Shown: positions 1 through 8,763 of the stretch, in pieces
How positions within the stretch are numbered: the stretch's first letter is position 1
Layout: every line of letters starts with the position of its first letter
The notes under the pieces: generated by a model
What the model was told of the DNA's origin: nothing
The model's database searches: none
What the model saw: only the letters and a program-made list of their open reading frames with translations
DNA from: Spirochaetaceae bacterium
Lineage (GTDB): Bacteria > Spirochaetota > Spirochaetia > Treponematales > Treponemataceae
Direction: 5' to 3'
DNA: 64,000 bases
Assembly (NCBI GenBank): GCA_017936665.1
Contig: JAGBFB010000029.1
Location: 1 to 64,000, forward strand
Translations under genes and position numbers: made by a program

Positions 1-554
1 ATGATAAGATTAATTTGTTATTTAATCAGATAAAACAAACTAATTTAGAATATATAGTTTCAAAACAGACTAATGCTCCTAAGTTAAAGCTGTCAGGTTC
101 ATTTTCTGAAAGTACAAAAACACAGATGAAATTTTTTCCGGATTATGTTGATGATAAAACAAGTTATAATTGGTCAGCTTCTATAGGAGTTGAATTTTCT
201 GAATTATTTTCTTTTAAAAATCGCTTGTTAAAACGTAATTATAATTTAATTATGGAAGGGTTAACAAATGATATTGAAAATTATATTTTTTCAAATAGAT
301 TAAAAATTTCTAAAAATGAGAATCTAATAAAATTATACAAAGATTTAAAAGATAAAACAAATAAAATTAAAGATAACTATGAGTTATATTATTCAAGTAT
401 TATTGAAGAATATAAAAAAGGTAATTTATCAAAAATAAAAGTTTTAGAATCTGAATTAGATTTATTTATGATAAAAAATATATTAAAAAATTATGATGAT
501 ATGATTTGGTTTTATTCTTGGGAAAGGAGTCGTTTTTATGACTTCAAAAATTAA
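1..554 (+). CDS. TolC-like outer-membrane factor, C-terminal part (partial)
   Basis: The reading frame is open to the left edge of the window, so only the C-terminal ~180 residues are present. The visible part has a short strand-rich stretch (residues like LKLSGSFSES and YNWSASIGVEFS) followed by a long charged helical region, the pattern of the second half of a TolC/OEP monomer, where a beta-hairpin leads into a coiled helix. It overlaps the next gene by 17 bases, so the two are probably co-transcribed. Outer-membrane factors beside a radical SAM maturase often serve as the exit channel for a modified peptide. The family call rests on general pattern only; an unrelated coiled periplasmic protein is possible. 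Confidence 0.5.
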   Translation, partial: DKINLLFNQIKQTNLEYIVSKQTNAPKLKLSGSFSESTKTQMKFFPDYVDDKTSYNWSASIGVEFSELFSFKNRLLKRNYNLIMEGLTNDIENYIFSNRLKISKNENLIKLYKDLKDKTNKIKDNYELYYSSIIEEYKKGNLSKIKVLESELDLFMIKNILKNYDDMIWFYSWERSRFYDFKN

Positions 555-1932
555 AAATACAGATGCAATTATTTTTGATATTTTAGGACAGCCATATTTG
601 TATAGTGCCTCAACTGTTTCTTATTATCCAATTACAAAATGTGCTAGAGAATTATTTTTAGATGATAATTTCACAAAATATAATAAGATTACTAATTCAT
701 TGTATCAAAGATTTTCAAAAAAAGAAATTTTATTAACAAAAAAGAAAGTTAGAGAGTTTTATAATACAGAAATTATCAAACCAATAGAATATCGTTTAGA
801 AGATAATTTTATTTTTTCAGATTATACTTTAAAGTTAATTCCTACTTTAAGATGTAACTTGAATTGTAAATATTGTTTTTCACAAAAAAATATAAATTTT
901 GATATGTCTTTAGAAACTGCTAAAAAAGCAATAAATTTTTTTATATCAAATTTTGTAAAAAGCGATGTTAAAAGATATATTATTGATTTAACTGGTGCTG
1001 GCGAATCTTTATTGCGATTAGATTTTATTTTAAAAGTAAATGAATATATATTAAAATTAAAACAAGATAAAAAAATAAATATATTTTGTCAGTTTGCTAC
1101 AAATGGAATGTTGCTTGATGAAGAAACAAGTTCCTTACTAAAGCGTAATCAAATATTATTTGGTGTAAGTCTTGATGGCGAAAAAGAAAAATCAGAAAAT
1201 ATTCGTAATGGATTAAATTATGATTTAGTTGCAAGAAATATTACCAAAATTAACAATAAAGATTTTTTTGGTTTGGCTGCAACTTTTTCTGGAATAAATT
1301 ATGATTTTATTTCGATTTTCAAATCTTTGTACAAATTTAATCCAGAAGTTATAGGGATAAAACCTGTAAGATTATTTTTAGAAAATGAGGAATCTATAAA
1401 TAAAAAAAATGTAAATAAGATTTTAAATTCATATACTGAATTTTCTAAGTGGATTTATAATTCTCTTGTAAATGGAGATAAAGAAATTTTCAATAAGTTT
1501 ATTAAAAGTGAAGATTATTTTGCTAGATTTTTAAAGATTATGTTACACCCAACACGTGTTTATTTTCGTTGTTCTAGTGTTCTTAGTTCTATTGCTGTAG
1601 ATTCAATGGAAAATATTTTAATATGTCCTGCCTTTGTAAATATAAAAGACGGAATAATAGGATCTCTTGATAAAGGTATTGATAAAAGTATCTATAATCA
1701 ATTTAAAACTTATTATGCAGATAAAATTAAATATTGTAAATCATGTTGGGCTAGATACGCTTGTGCTGGAGAATGTTTTAATGTTAGTTATCAAAATTAT
1801 AAGGAGTTTACAAAACCTGTTGCTGTAATGTGCAAAATAAAAAAACATTTGATACAATTATCTATTCATTTTTGGAGTAATTTAAAATATGATTATCCAG
1901 AAATTTATAATGAATGTCTAGGTAAATATTGA
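538..1932 (+). CDS. Radical SAM/SPASM protein, probable peptide maturase
   Basis: A 464-residue radical SAM enzyme. The cluster motif CxxxCxxC is at residues 106-113 (CNLNCKYC), and a C-terminal SPASM-type cysteine set follows (CSS, ICPAF, YCKSCW, CAGECF, MCK), which would hold auxiliary iron-sulphur clusters. The first ~95 residues before the motif are typical of peptide-modifying SPASM enzymes, where an N-terminal domain binds a leader peptide. The start is supported by a strong ribosome binding site, GGAAAGGAG at 521-529, eight bases before the ATG. It overlaps a TolC-like gene upstream. No substrate peptide gene is visible in the window; it could lie further left. The substrate and reaction are unknown. 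Confidence 0.82.
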   Translation: MTSKIKNTDAIIFDILGQPYLYSASTVSYYPITKCARELFLDDNFTKYNKITNSLYQRFSKKEILLTKKKVREFYNTEIIKPIEYRLEDNFIFSDYTLKLIPTLRCNLNCKYCFSQKNINFDMSLETAKKAINFFISNFVKSDVKRYIIDLTGAGESLLRLDFILKVNEYILKLKQDKKINIFCQFATNGMLLDEETSSLLKRNQILFGVSLDGEKEKSENIRNGLNYDLVARNITKINNKDFFGLAATFSGINYDFISIFKSLYKFNPEVIGIKPVRLFLENEESINKKNVNKILNSYTEFSKWIYNSLVNGDKEIFNKFIKSEDYFARFLKIMLHPTRVYFRCSSVLSSIAVDSMENILICPAFVNIKDGIIGSLDKGIDKSIYNQFKTYYADKIKYCKSCWARYACAGECFNVSYQNYKEFTKPVAVMCKIKKHLIQLSIHFWSNLKYDYPEIYNECLGKY

Positions 1933-1941
1933 TTATCTAAT

Positions 1942-3138
1942 TTAAATTTCGATTATCTTTGCTCCGGATTTTGCATCGGTATTCAAATTTGATTTAATTT
2001 TCTTTGAAGAATTATCTATTATCAATAAATTTCCAGAGTTAATTTTAACTTTGCTTGTTGGATTATATTTAACTAAAGTTAAGCCTAATTGGGAACAAGC
2101 GTATCTTCCTGAAGAATTTTTTGGTAATTTTATTAAATCCGATACAACTCTAATTTTGAGTGTATCTTTTTCTTCTGTTGGTGTGATAAAGTTTTGTGCA
2201 AAAACAAAAGAAAGGGATGCTCTATCCTTGGGTAATCCTGATTTTTCAGAAAGTTTGTGTAATTTTTTAGGTGCAAAGTCTGTATTCAAAACAAAGTGAC
2301 ACCATTTTCCACCACGACGCCCATCCATAGAACATTCTTTTTGATGGGGGCAAGGGCTTATGATGTTATATTTTTTTCTGATTAAAGCATCTCGAGTTAA
2401 CGAAATAAATCTGCTAGAACGAGGCAGGGCAGGTTCTACAACTAAAATAAGAGATTTTTCTGTTGAGTAAGAAAGTAATGCGTTTGTATATTTTTTAGCT
2501 TGTTCTTCTAAAGGTTTTGCTGTGTCATAATAAAGTTCGTTAAACATATTTGCACAAGTTACAAAACTTGCTTTGTTACGAATTTCTGTTCCAAGTTCCC
2601 CTTTTACGCGAATAATTTTCCAAGGTTCAATGTTTTCATTTTCTTTGTCTAAAGTTTTTGCAGCGATTGATAAATAAATTTCTTCACCTAAAGAAAGAGC
2701 CGTTTGTGAAATATCAATACAGTACCAAGTAAGTTTTTTCTTTCTAAGTTCTGGTCTAGAAAGCCATAATGCAATAGGAACTGTTAATGGTCCTGAACCT
2801 AAATCTAAACAATATTCTCCATCCTGTAGTTTATCAAAATATTCAGAAGGAAAACCTTTAAACAAATTTGTAAGTCTAAATAAATTCCACCACATAAAAT
2901 ATCTAGCATAGGAAGCAAGCATTACAGTTTGATTCATATAACCATTGTGGCGAGAACTTCTTTCGTCAGTTAATTGGTGTGAAAGTTCTTTTATAAAATT
3001 TGGAAGTTGATAAAGTTGCTTTGAAGATAAAGGTTTTATGTTTTGTAAAATATCATCAAAATTATCTAGAATTTCTTTTTCTGTATTTTCTAAAAATGAA
3101 AATAGGGGCAAATTATTTTTTTTTGTAAATTCCATCAT
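1942..3138 (-). CDS. Rsm22-family methyltransferase-like protein
   Basis: A 398-residue protein of the Rsm22/METTL17 family, class I SAM-dependent methyltransferase-like proteins associated with the small ribosomal subunit. The SAM-binding motif I reads LDLGSGPLTVP near residues 112-122. Family-typical cysteines are visible: CPHQKEC and WCHF in the second half and RYACSQLG near the end. In human METTL17 four cysteines at comparable places bind a 4Fe-4S cluster, so the same is likely here. It is the last gene of a der-merR-rsm22 run and overlaps the merR stop by 4 bases. Two adjacent ATGs (3138, 3135) could both serve, with AGGA just upstream. Whether it methylates rRNA or acts in assembly cannot be told from sequence. 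Confidence 0.8.
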   Translation of the reverse strand: MMEFTKKNNLPLFSFLENTEKEILDNFDDILQNIKPLSSKQLYQLPNFIKELSHQLTDERSSRHNGYMNQTVMLASYARYFMWWNLFRLTNLFKGFPSEYFDKLQDGEYCLDLGSGPLTVPIALWLSRPELRKKKLTWYCIDISQTALSLGEEIYLSIAAKTLDKENENIEPWKIIRVKGELGTEIRNKASFVTCANMFNELYYDTAKPLEEQAKKYTNALLSYSTEKSLILVVEPALPRSSRFISLTRDALIRKKYNIISPCPHQKECSMDGRRGGKWCHFVLNTDFAPKKLHKLSEKSGLPKDRASLSFVFAQNFITPTEEKDTLKIRVVSDLIKLPKNSSGRYACSQLGLTLVKYNPTSKVKINSGNLLIIDNSSKKIKSNLNTDAKSGAKIIEI

Positions 3139-3482
3139 TGTTCCTGCTGATTATTATTTGAATATTTTTTTAACAAGGCGTAAGTTTCTAATAAAATTCC
3201 ACGAGTTTCATTTATTTTCAAAAGTATATCTGAAGATTCTGAATGTGAAAAAGATTGTGCATCTTCAATAAGTTGATTTCTAGCACCTTCTATCGTGAAT
3301 TTTTTTTCTTGTATCAAATATTTTAATCTAAAAATGGTTTGTAAATCTCGGGCAGAATAACTACGTCTTCCACCAATATCTTTTTTGGGTGCAAGAGAAG
3401 GAATTACTTCTTCCCAATAGCGTAGAATGTGAGATTTTATTCCTGTTAAATCTTCAACTTCGCCAATAAAAAAGTTTGCCAT
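3135..3482 (-). CDS. MerR-family transcriptional regulator
   Basis: A 115-residue protein with a winged helix-turn-helix of the MerR type at the N-terminus: IGEVEDLTGIKSHILRYWEE is followed by the wing, which contains GGRRSYSARDL. The short helical tail (~45 residues) carries no obvious metal- or drug-binding cysteines, so no ligand can be proposed. It lies 10 bases after der and overlaps the rsm22-like gene, so it is likely part of the der operon. An AAAAGG ribosome binding site lies just before its ATG, around the der stop. The target genes are unknown. Confidence 0.85.
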   Translation of the reverse strand: MANFFIGEVEDLTGIKSHILRYWEEVIPSLAPKKDIGGRRSYSARDLQTIFRLKYLIQEKKFTIEGARNQLIEDAQSFSHSESSDILLKINETRGILLETYALLKKYSNNNQQEQ

Positions 3483-3492
3483 CTGTAACCTT

Positions 3493-4938
3493 TTATCGTT
3501 CTCTATCTTCCCAACGCTTTCTACTTGCTTTTAATTCAAGTTGAACAGGAATTTTATCAAATCCTAAATCGCTTCGGATTCTGTTTTTCAAAAATGAAAG
3601 ATAAGATTGTGAAACTACTTCTGGTCTAGTTGCAAAAAGTAAAAAGCTAACTGGATTTGTACTTGTTTGAACCATATATTTTATTTTAAAGTTTGCACTT
3701 CTACTTGCAGGTGGTGGATATGCTGTAACCCAATCTTTTAAAGCGGTATTTAAAGATGCTGTATCGATTTTGCGATTTAATTGTTCGTAAACTTCTAAGG
3801 CGGTATTTAATAAAAGTTTTATTCCTTTTCCTTCTAGGGCAGAAATACAAACAACTGGAGCAAAACTCATGTGACCAAACATAATTTTGATATTTTCTTC
3901 GGCACGTTTTACTGATTTTCTGTCTTGGTCTTGTGTATCCCACTTATTCAAAACAAAAATAATTCCTCGTCCTCTGTCGTGAGCAAGAGAAATGATTTTT
4001 TTATCTTGTTCTGCTAAACCTTCTTGTGCATCAATCATATGAAAAACAACGTCTGCTTTATCCAAAGATTTTATTGCACGATTTACAGAATAATATTCGA
4101 TATTTTCTTTTACTTTAACTTTTCTTCGGATTCCTGCCGTATCAAGAACCATAAATTTTTTATCTTGATATTCAAAACTTCCTTCTACAACATCACGGGT
4201 AGTTCCAGCGTAATCGCTTACAATAGAAGCTTGTGTGTGAGTAAGTCTATTTGAAAGAGTTGATTTTCCTGTGTTAGGCTTTCCTACAATGGCAATTTTT
4301 ATAGGATTTATTTCGCTTCCTTCTTCCACTTTTGAAAAATCTAATTTACTTACGATTTTTTCTGAAAGTTCAGGAATTCTATCTCCATGTTCTGCTGAAA
4401 TAAAAAGCAAATCTTTAAAACCAAAACGCATAAAGTTCCAAGCTTCTTCTTCCAAGCGTCCACCTTCGCATTTATTTACAGCGGTAATAAGTTTGTTAGA
4501 ATAAGGGCGTAACAGTGCGATAAATTCTTCATCTTCTCCTGTAACAATTCCTGCTTCCATCAAGAAAAGTATTGCATCGGCTTTTTTTAAGGATTCTAGT
4601 GTTTTTTCAACAACTAATTCATCCATTACGGCTTCCATTGTGCCAATTTCTCGTTCAAGTTTGAATCCCCCTGTATCCATAATGCGAACAGGCTTTCCGT
4701 TTATAAATGCTGTTTCTTCAATTGGGTCACGAGTTACACCTGGAGTTGGGTCTGTGATTGCTCGGCGCTTATGCAATAGGCGATTAAACAAAGTAGATTT
4801 TCCTACATTTGGACGGCCTGCAATTACTAAAAGAGGCAAATTTTTGTATTCTTTTTCTGTATCAAAGATAAATTCATCAGCTGAATCTTCTTGCATATTT
4901 GTAGAAATTTCTTCTTGTATTTGGTCTTTCTTTTTCAT
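3493..4938 (-). CDS. der: Ribosome-assembly GTPase Der (EngA)
   Basis: Double-GTPase Der, needed for maturation of the 50S subunit. Two complete G domains are visible in tandem: P-loops GRPNVGKST (residues 41-49) and GKPNTGKST (about 220), G3 motifs DTGG and DTAG, and G4 motifs NKCE and NKWD. The C-terminal KH-like domain carries the usual end, ...FDKIPVQLELKASRK. It is 481 residues, slightly longer than usual because of an acidic ~30-residue N-terminal extension. The start has an AAGGAAG ribosome binding site and a good sigma-70-type promoter upstream. It is the first gene of the der-merR-rsm22 operon. Confidence 0.97.
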   Translation of the reverse strand: MKKKDQIQEEISTNMQEDSADEFIFDTEKEYKNLPLLVIAGRPNVGKSTLFNRLLHKRRAITDPTPGVTRDPIEETAFINGKPVRIMDTGGFKLEREIGTMEAVMDELVVEKTLESLKKADAILFLMEAGIVTGEDEEFIALLRPYSNKLITAVNKCEGGRLEEEAWNFMRFGFKDLLFISAEHGDRIPELSEKIVSKLDFSKVEEGSEINPIKIAIVGKPNTGKSTLSNRLTHTQASIVSDYAGTTRDVVEGSFEYQDKKFMVLDTAGIRRKVKVKENIEYYSVNRAIKSLDKADVVFHMIDAQEGLAEQDKKIISLAHDRGRGIIFVLNKWDTQDQDRKSVKRAEENIKIMFGHMSFAPVVCISALEGKGIKLLLNTALEVYEQLNRKIDTASLNTALKDWVTAYPPPASRSANFKIKYMVQTSTNPVSFLLFATRPEVVSQSYLSFLKNRIRSDLGFDKIPVQLELKASRKRWEDRER

Positions 4939-4951
4939 GACTTCCTTATGA

Positions 4952-4980
4952 ATTACAAAGTGATTTTCTTTAACTTACAA
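4952..4980 (-). promoter_or_regulatory. Putative sigma-70 promoter of der
   Basis: On the minus strand TTGTAA (4980-4975) and TGTAAT (4957-4952) are separated by 17 bases and sit upstream of the der ribosome binding site and ATG. Both boxes deviate little from consensus. The 5' leader would be short. Confidence 0.5.
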
Positions 4981-5064
4981 AATAACAGATTTTTGAAAAA
5001 ACTGCTATAGGTTAAAACTAGACTTGTAAAACTCTTACAAACAATGTGCGTATAAATTAAAAGA

Positions 5065-6756
5065 TTATTTTTTTACTTTATCTAACAAGCGAAGTTCTGC
5101 TGCTTCATGCATTTCTTTTACAGAAAAGTTAGAAAGTATTTGCTTTATCGGCGAAATTAATTTTGGAGAAACACTTATTACTCTAACTCCCATTCCCACA
5201 AGGCATTTTAAGGATTCTTCGCGACCAGCCATTTCGCCACAAACTGAAATTGGAATATCGCTTTGAGAGGCACTTAAAACAGAATGTTTTATCATTCTTA
5301 AAACTGCTGGATGTAATTCGTCATACAAATGAGCAACATCTGGGTTTTCTCTATCAACTGCATTTATGTATTGTGTTAAATCGTTGGAGCCAATTGAAAA
5401 AAAATCGCATCTGTCTGCTAGATAATCTGAAATTATTGCGGCGGCTGGAGTTTCAATCATTACACCAAGAGGAATATCGTCTTTAAAAGATTTTCCTTCT
5501 TTTAACAATTCTTCTTTTACTTTAGAAATTATTTTTTTTGTTTGATCAATTTGTTCTGGACTTGTAATCATCGGAAGTAAAATTTTTAAGTTTCCGTAAA
5601 TTCCAGCTCGATACAAGGCTTTAAGTTGAGTTTTAAAAATTTCTCTTTCTTGTAAACAAAATCTTATGGCACGGCAACCAAGCAAAGGATTTTTTTCTTC
5701 TATACCTGGCATTCCTTTTAGATTGATGATTTTATCTCCACCTGCATCTAAAGTTCTGATTGTAACAGATTTATCCCCCATGATTTGCAACACAGATTTA
5801 TAGGCTTTAAATTGCTCTTCTTCATCAAGAAGTGTATTTTTTTCGGCGGCTTCCATAAACATAAATTCAGTTCTAAAAAGACCGATTCCGTCTGCACCTT
5901 CATCTTTTGCAAGTTGAGCATCCTCGATTGTTCCGATATTTGCATAAATTGTGATTGGAACATTATCTTTTGTTTGTGCTTTTTGAGAAATAAACTGTGC
6001 TAATTCTTTTATTCGTTTTTCAGCATTTTCTTGTTTGATTTGATAATCTGTGCGAATTGATTTATCAGGTTCAACAATTACAAGAGATTTTGTTGCGTCA
6101 ACAACGATTGTGTTTCCTGTTTCGATGGAAGAAGTTGGATTTTCTACACCAAAAACTGATGGAATTCCGTAAGTTCTTGCCAAAATTGAAATATGACTTG
6201 AAACACCACCTTCTTGTAAAACTAAAGCTTTGATTCTTTTTCTGAACAAAAGCATTGCTTCTGATGGCATTATGTTTTCTGCAACAACAATTGAATCTGG
6301 TATAACGCTTTCAACTCCAACGCTAGAATAACCTAGCATATTAAACAAAACTTTTTCAAAAACTTCTTCAATATCTTGAGCTCTTTCAGAAAGATATTCA
6401 TCGCCAACTGCTCTTAATTGACTTGTTGTTTCGTCAATTTTCTTTTGTACGATATGTTCAACATTAAATTCGGATGAATTATATTCTTTTTTGATTTGAT
6501 TTAAAAAATCTGTATCAGTGAGCATTAAAAGATAAGTTTCAATAACCGCTTCTTGCTCTGAATTTTCTGTATCTACAAGGTTTTTGTAATAATTGATAAC
6601 TGTTTCTATTGATTTTTCAAAACGATTCCAACCTGGCAATCTTTCATCTTCTGTGATTTTTACTTTTGGGATTGTATGTTGTTCTCTTTTAGAAATTACA
6701 TAGGCTTTCCCAATTGCAATTCCTGTAGAAGCTGATATTCCTTGAAAAATTCTCAT
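5065..6756 (-). CDS. ptsI: PEP-protein phosphotransferase, Enzyme I (PtsI)
   Basis: Enzyme I of the phosphotransferase system: it takes phosphate from PEP on a histidine and passes it to HPr. The phospho-histidine motif GGVSSHISI is visible with the histidine at residue 188, and the C-terminal PEP-binding TIM barrel carries the catalytic cysteine in SVCGEMAG. Length from the chosen start is 563, normal for the family. The ATG at 6756 gives the standard N-terminus MRIFQGISASTGIAIGKAY; the reading frame extends 12 codons upstream, but that stretch contains the -35 and -10 boxes, so it is unlikely to be translated. No HPr or permease gene is adjacent; spirochaetes often keep PTS parts for regulation rather than sugar uptake. 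Confidence 0.95.
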   Translation of the reverse strand: MRIFQGISASTGIAIGKAYVISKREQHTIPKVKITEDERLPGWNRFEKSIETVINYYKNLVDTENSEQEAVIETYLLMLTDTDFLNQIKKEYNSSEFNVEHIVQKKIDETTSQLRAVGDEYLSERAQDIEEVFEKVLFNMLGYSSVGVESVIPDSIVVAENIMPSEAMLLFRKRIKALVLQEGGVSSHISILARTYGIPSVFGVENPTSSIETGNTIVVDATKSLVIVEPDKSIRTDYQIKQENAEKRIKELAQFISQKAQTKDNVPITIYANIGTIEDAQLAKDEGADGIGLFRTEFMFMEAAEKNTLLDEEEQFKAYKSVLQIMGDKSVTIRTLDAGGDKIINLKGMPGIEEKNPLLGCRAIRFCLQEREIFKTQLKALYRAGIYGNLKILLPMITSPEQIDQTKKIISKVKEELLKEGKSFKDDIPLGVMIETPAAAIISDYLADRCDFFSIGSNDLTQYINAVDRENPDVAHLYDELHPAVLRMIKHSVLSASQSDIPISVCGEMAGREESLKCLVGMGVRVISVSPKLISPIKQILSNFSVKEMHEAAELRLLDKVKK

Positions 6757-6762
6757 CATATA

Positions 6763-6792
6763 ATAATAACTCTCACAGAGCATTTCTGTCAA
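6763..6792 (-). promoter_or_regulatory. Promoter of ptsI, leaderless arrangement
   Basis: On the minus strand a perfect -35 TTGACA (6792-6787), an 18-base spacer and -10 TATTAT (6768-6763) lie directly before the ATG at 6756. The expected start of transcription, about 7 bases after the -10, falls on the A of that ATG. No Shine-Dalgarno sequence could fit in such an mRNA. Confidence 0.6.
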
Positions 6793-6808
6793 ATGGTTTG
6801 TAAAACAT

Positions 6809-7019
6809 CTTAAAAAGATTTACATCTTAATTTGCGTAAAAGAAAGTAAGAAAGATATATTTATCCAAGAAAACACTCTCAGGGGAAAATGCCAATACTC
6901 GCGGTTCGTCGTTTCACTCCTCAAGGCTTCGTACTGTCATTTTCCCCTTACGTGTTTTCTTCACTAAGTTTTTTTCTTACTTTCTTTTGGCAAGTAAGTT
7001 GTTTGTAAATCTTTTTAAG
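6809..7019. repeat. 211-bp nested palindrome (MITE-like)
   Basis: Four pairs of complementary segments are nested in order: CTTAAAAAGATTTACA at 6809-6824 with 7004-7019 (16 of 16), AAAAGAAAGTAAG at 6838-6850 with 6976-6988 (13 of 13), AAGAAAACAC at 6867-6876 with 6952-6961 (10 of 10), and GGGGAAAATG at 6882-6891 with 6938-6947 (10 of 10). The whole can fold into one long hairpin or cruciform. It lies between the divergent ptsI and eamA genes, so it is not a simple terminator for either. A related sequence recurs near 9020-9035. This fits a non-autonomous, MITE-like or REP-like element. Confidence 0.7.
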
Positions 7020-7148
7020 CGTTCTGCAATTGGGTGAAAATGAGGTAACATTTTTCCATTACGCGTTTTCTTCACTAAGTTTTTTTTACTTTCTCTTAAC
7101 AAGTACGTTATTTGTAAATATTTTTAAGCGTTCTACGATTGGGTGAAA
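6937..7148. repeat. Tandem direct repeat of ~103 bp
   Basis: The right half of the palindrome (6937-7040, beginning at CATTTTCC and ending in TTGGGTGAAAA) is followed by an imperfect second copy (about 7047-7148, again ending GGGTGAAAA). Shared blocks include GTTTTCTTCACTAAGTTTTTTT and TTTTTAAGCGTTCT in shortened form. The second copy has no left half and so cannot form the long hairpin. It looks like a partial duplication of the element and occupies the whole space before eamA. Confidence 0.65.
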
Positions 7149-7196
7149 AGGGATATTTCAATAGAAAAAATGTTTTAAATTTTGTATATTGCTTTT

Positions 7197-8126
7197 ATGG
7201 ATTTTTCTAAATTTTCTAAATCAAATTTTTTTGGTTTCTTTTTGGCTTGTTTTACAATCTTTGTTTGGGGAATTACTTTTGTTTGCACAAAGCATCTTTT
7301 AGTTTATTTTTCTGCTCTAGAAATTTTGTTTATTCGATTTATTTTAGCCTATTGTTTTTTGTTTATTTTGAAACCTCATACATTAAAACTCTCTCTAAAA
7401 GAAAACTTTTTGGTGGCTTTAGCAGGATTGACTGGCGTAACTTTATATCAGTTTACAGAAAATCTTGCTTTGGATTTTACAACTGCTTCAAATGTAAGTA
7501 TTATTGTTGGAATTTGTCCGATTTTTACAGCTTTAACAAGTCAGATTTTTCTAAAAGAAAAGCATTTATCTTTTAATTTCTGTCTTGGATTTTGTCTTGC
7601 CTTCGTGGGTGTTGTTCTTGTAAGTTTTAATGGAAAAATCAATTTTAATTTAAGTCCCAAAGGTGATATTTTGGCTTTGATTTCTGCAATTTGTTGGGGA
7701 TTTTATTCTTTGTTTTTAACGATGATAAATAAAAAAGGCTACACTACAATTTTGATTACACGAAAAATCTTTTTTTACGCAATTTTGTTTATGATTCCAT
7801 TGATGATTTGTGGCGTTTTTGCAGAAAATCCTAAATCTACAGCCTATGTTGAACTTTCTTCTATTCTGAATGCAGAACGTTTTTCTTCTATATTGAATTG
7901 GATTTTACTTTGCTTTTTAGGAATTATTGCTAGTGGATTTTGTTTTGTAGCATGGAATAAAGCTTGTAATATTTTAGGAACAGTAAAAATTTCTACAGGT
8001 CTTTATTTAATCCCCGTAATTACAATTTTCTTTGCCGCAATTTTCTTAAACGAAAAAATTACTTTCATGGGAACCATTGGTTCAGCCCTAACGATTATAG
8101 GTTTATTTGTTTCTAGTAAAAAATAG
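7197..8126 (+). CDS. EamA/DMT-family transporter
   Basis: About 309 residues with ten hydrophobic segments arranged as two EamA repeats, the pattern of drug/metabolite transporters; N-terminal WGITFVCTKHLL and the second-half ICWGFYSLFLTM are typical. The ATG at 7197 is preferred over an in-frame TTG five codons upstream, because a TATATT box lies six bases before it and no ribosome binding site is present. The last 276 bp are duplicated at 23988-24263, on the far side of the accessory island, so the gene marks the left island boundary. The substrate is unknown. Confidence 0.88.
   Translation: MDFSKFSKSNFFGFFLACFTIFVWGITFVCTKHLLVYFSALEILFIRFILAYCFLFILKPHTLKLSLKENFLVALAGLTGVTLYQFTENLALDFTTASNVSIIVGICPIFTALTSQIFLKEKHLSFNFCLGFCLAFVGVVLVSFNGKINFNLSPKGDILALISAICWGFYSLFLTMINKKGYTTILITRKIFFYAILFMIPLMICGVFAENPKSTAYVELSSILNAERFSSILNWILLCFLGIIASGFCFVAWNKACNILGTVKISTGLYLIPVITIFFAAIFLNEKITFMGTIGSALTIIGLFVSSKK
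7851..8126 (+). repeat. Island-flanking direct repeat, left copy
   Basis: The 3'-terminal 276 bp of the EamA gene, including its stop codon. The same 276 bp recur at 23988-24263 with six differences, all transitions, and no gaps. Similarity starts abruptly at GAACTTTC and stops right after the TAG. The right copy has no 5' part. This geometry marks the segment 8127-23987 as inserted DNA. Confidence 0.93.
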
Positions 8127-8208
8127 CGAAAAAAAATATGGTGTGTAAATTGAGTATTTAATAAGATTCAACAGAAATAGTCACCTTTCGTTCTTCATTC
8201 ATACCCAT

Positions 8209-8246
8209 GTAACATAAATTTTCTCTATAATAAAAATTTATGTTAC
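8209..8246. repeat. Perfect hairpin in island flank
   Basis: GTAACATAAATTTT at 8209-8222 pairs with its complement ending at 8246 around a short loop. Farther out TCACCTTT (8181-8188) and AAAGGTGA (8281-8288) are also complementary, so a larger ~108-bp palindromic unit is possible. No T-tract follows directly, which argues against a simple terminator. Confidence 0.6.
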
Positions 8247-8366
8247 AATACTAAAGAGGCATAGATAGAAGTTATGTGGTAAAGGTGAAATTAACAATGC
8301 ATTGGCTGACAGAATTTTGGGTGGGGTGTGAAAAAGTAAGTTGAAAATACATATTTTTTTCCTGAT

Positions 8367-8405
8367 GTTAAGATTTCTACAATAAAAAGTTGTAAAAATC
8401 TTAAC
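8367..8405. repeat. Hairpin, possible terminator
   Basis: GTTAAGATTTCTACAA (8367-8382) pairs with TTGTAAAAATCTTAAC (8390-8405) with one mismatch around a short A-rich loop. It is followed by an AT-rich tract with several T runs. It could end transcripts entering from eamA, but it lies 240 bases after that gene. Confidence 0.45.
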
Positions 8406-8763
8406 ATTTTAAATTATTTTTTATATTGTATATTCTTTTGTATGAAATTTTTTATTTTTTGTATTTTAATTTACATCACAATTGAATTTTTATGTTTTTA
8501 TTTAATTTTGGAAAAGTATTATTTCATTAAACAAGATATAGAATTCTTTTCTGTTAAAAATAAATCAACTTTTATATTTCAAGAAAAAAAACTTTTATCT
8601 TCGTTATCAAGAACTGGCTTTAAACAGATTTTGTCTAAATTTGTAAAACTCTCTTCTTACTTTTTTTATTTTAAATCTTGTAATCTAAATTTTTGTATTT
8701 CTTTTTTTTGTGTACTTTTTGCATTTTTTTTTGCTCTAAAATTCGTCAACTTTATAAAATTAT

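Noticed and set aside
2051-2299. Open frames on the plus strand within the rsm22, der, ptsI, mnmE and uvrC genes
   Set aside because: They lie inside clearly conserved genes on the other strand, without motifs or ribosome binding sites.
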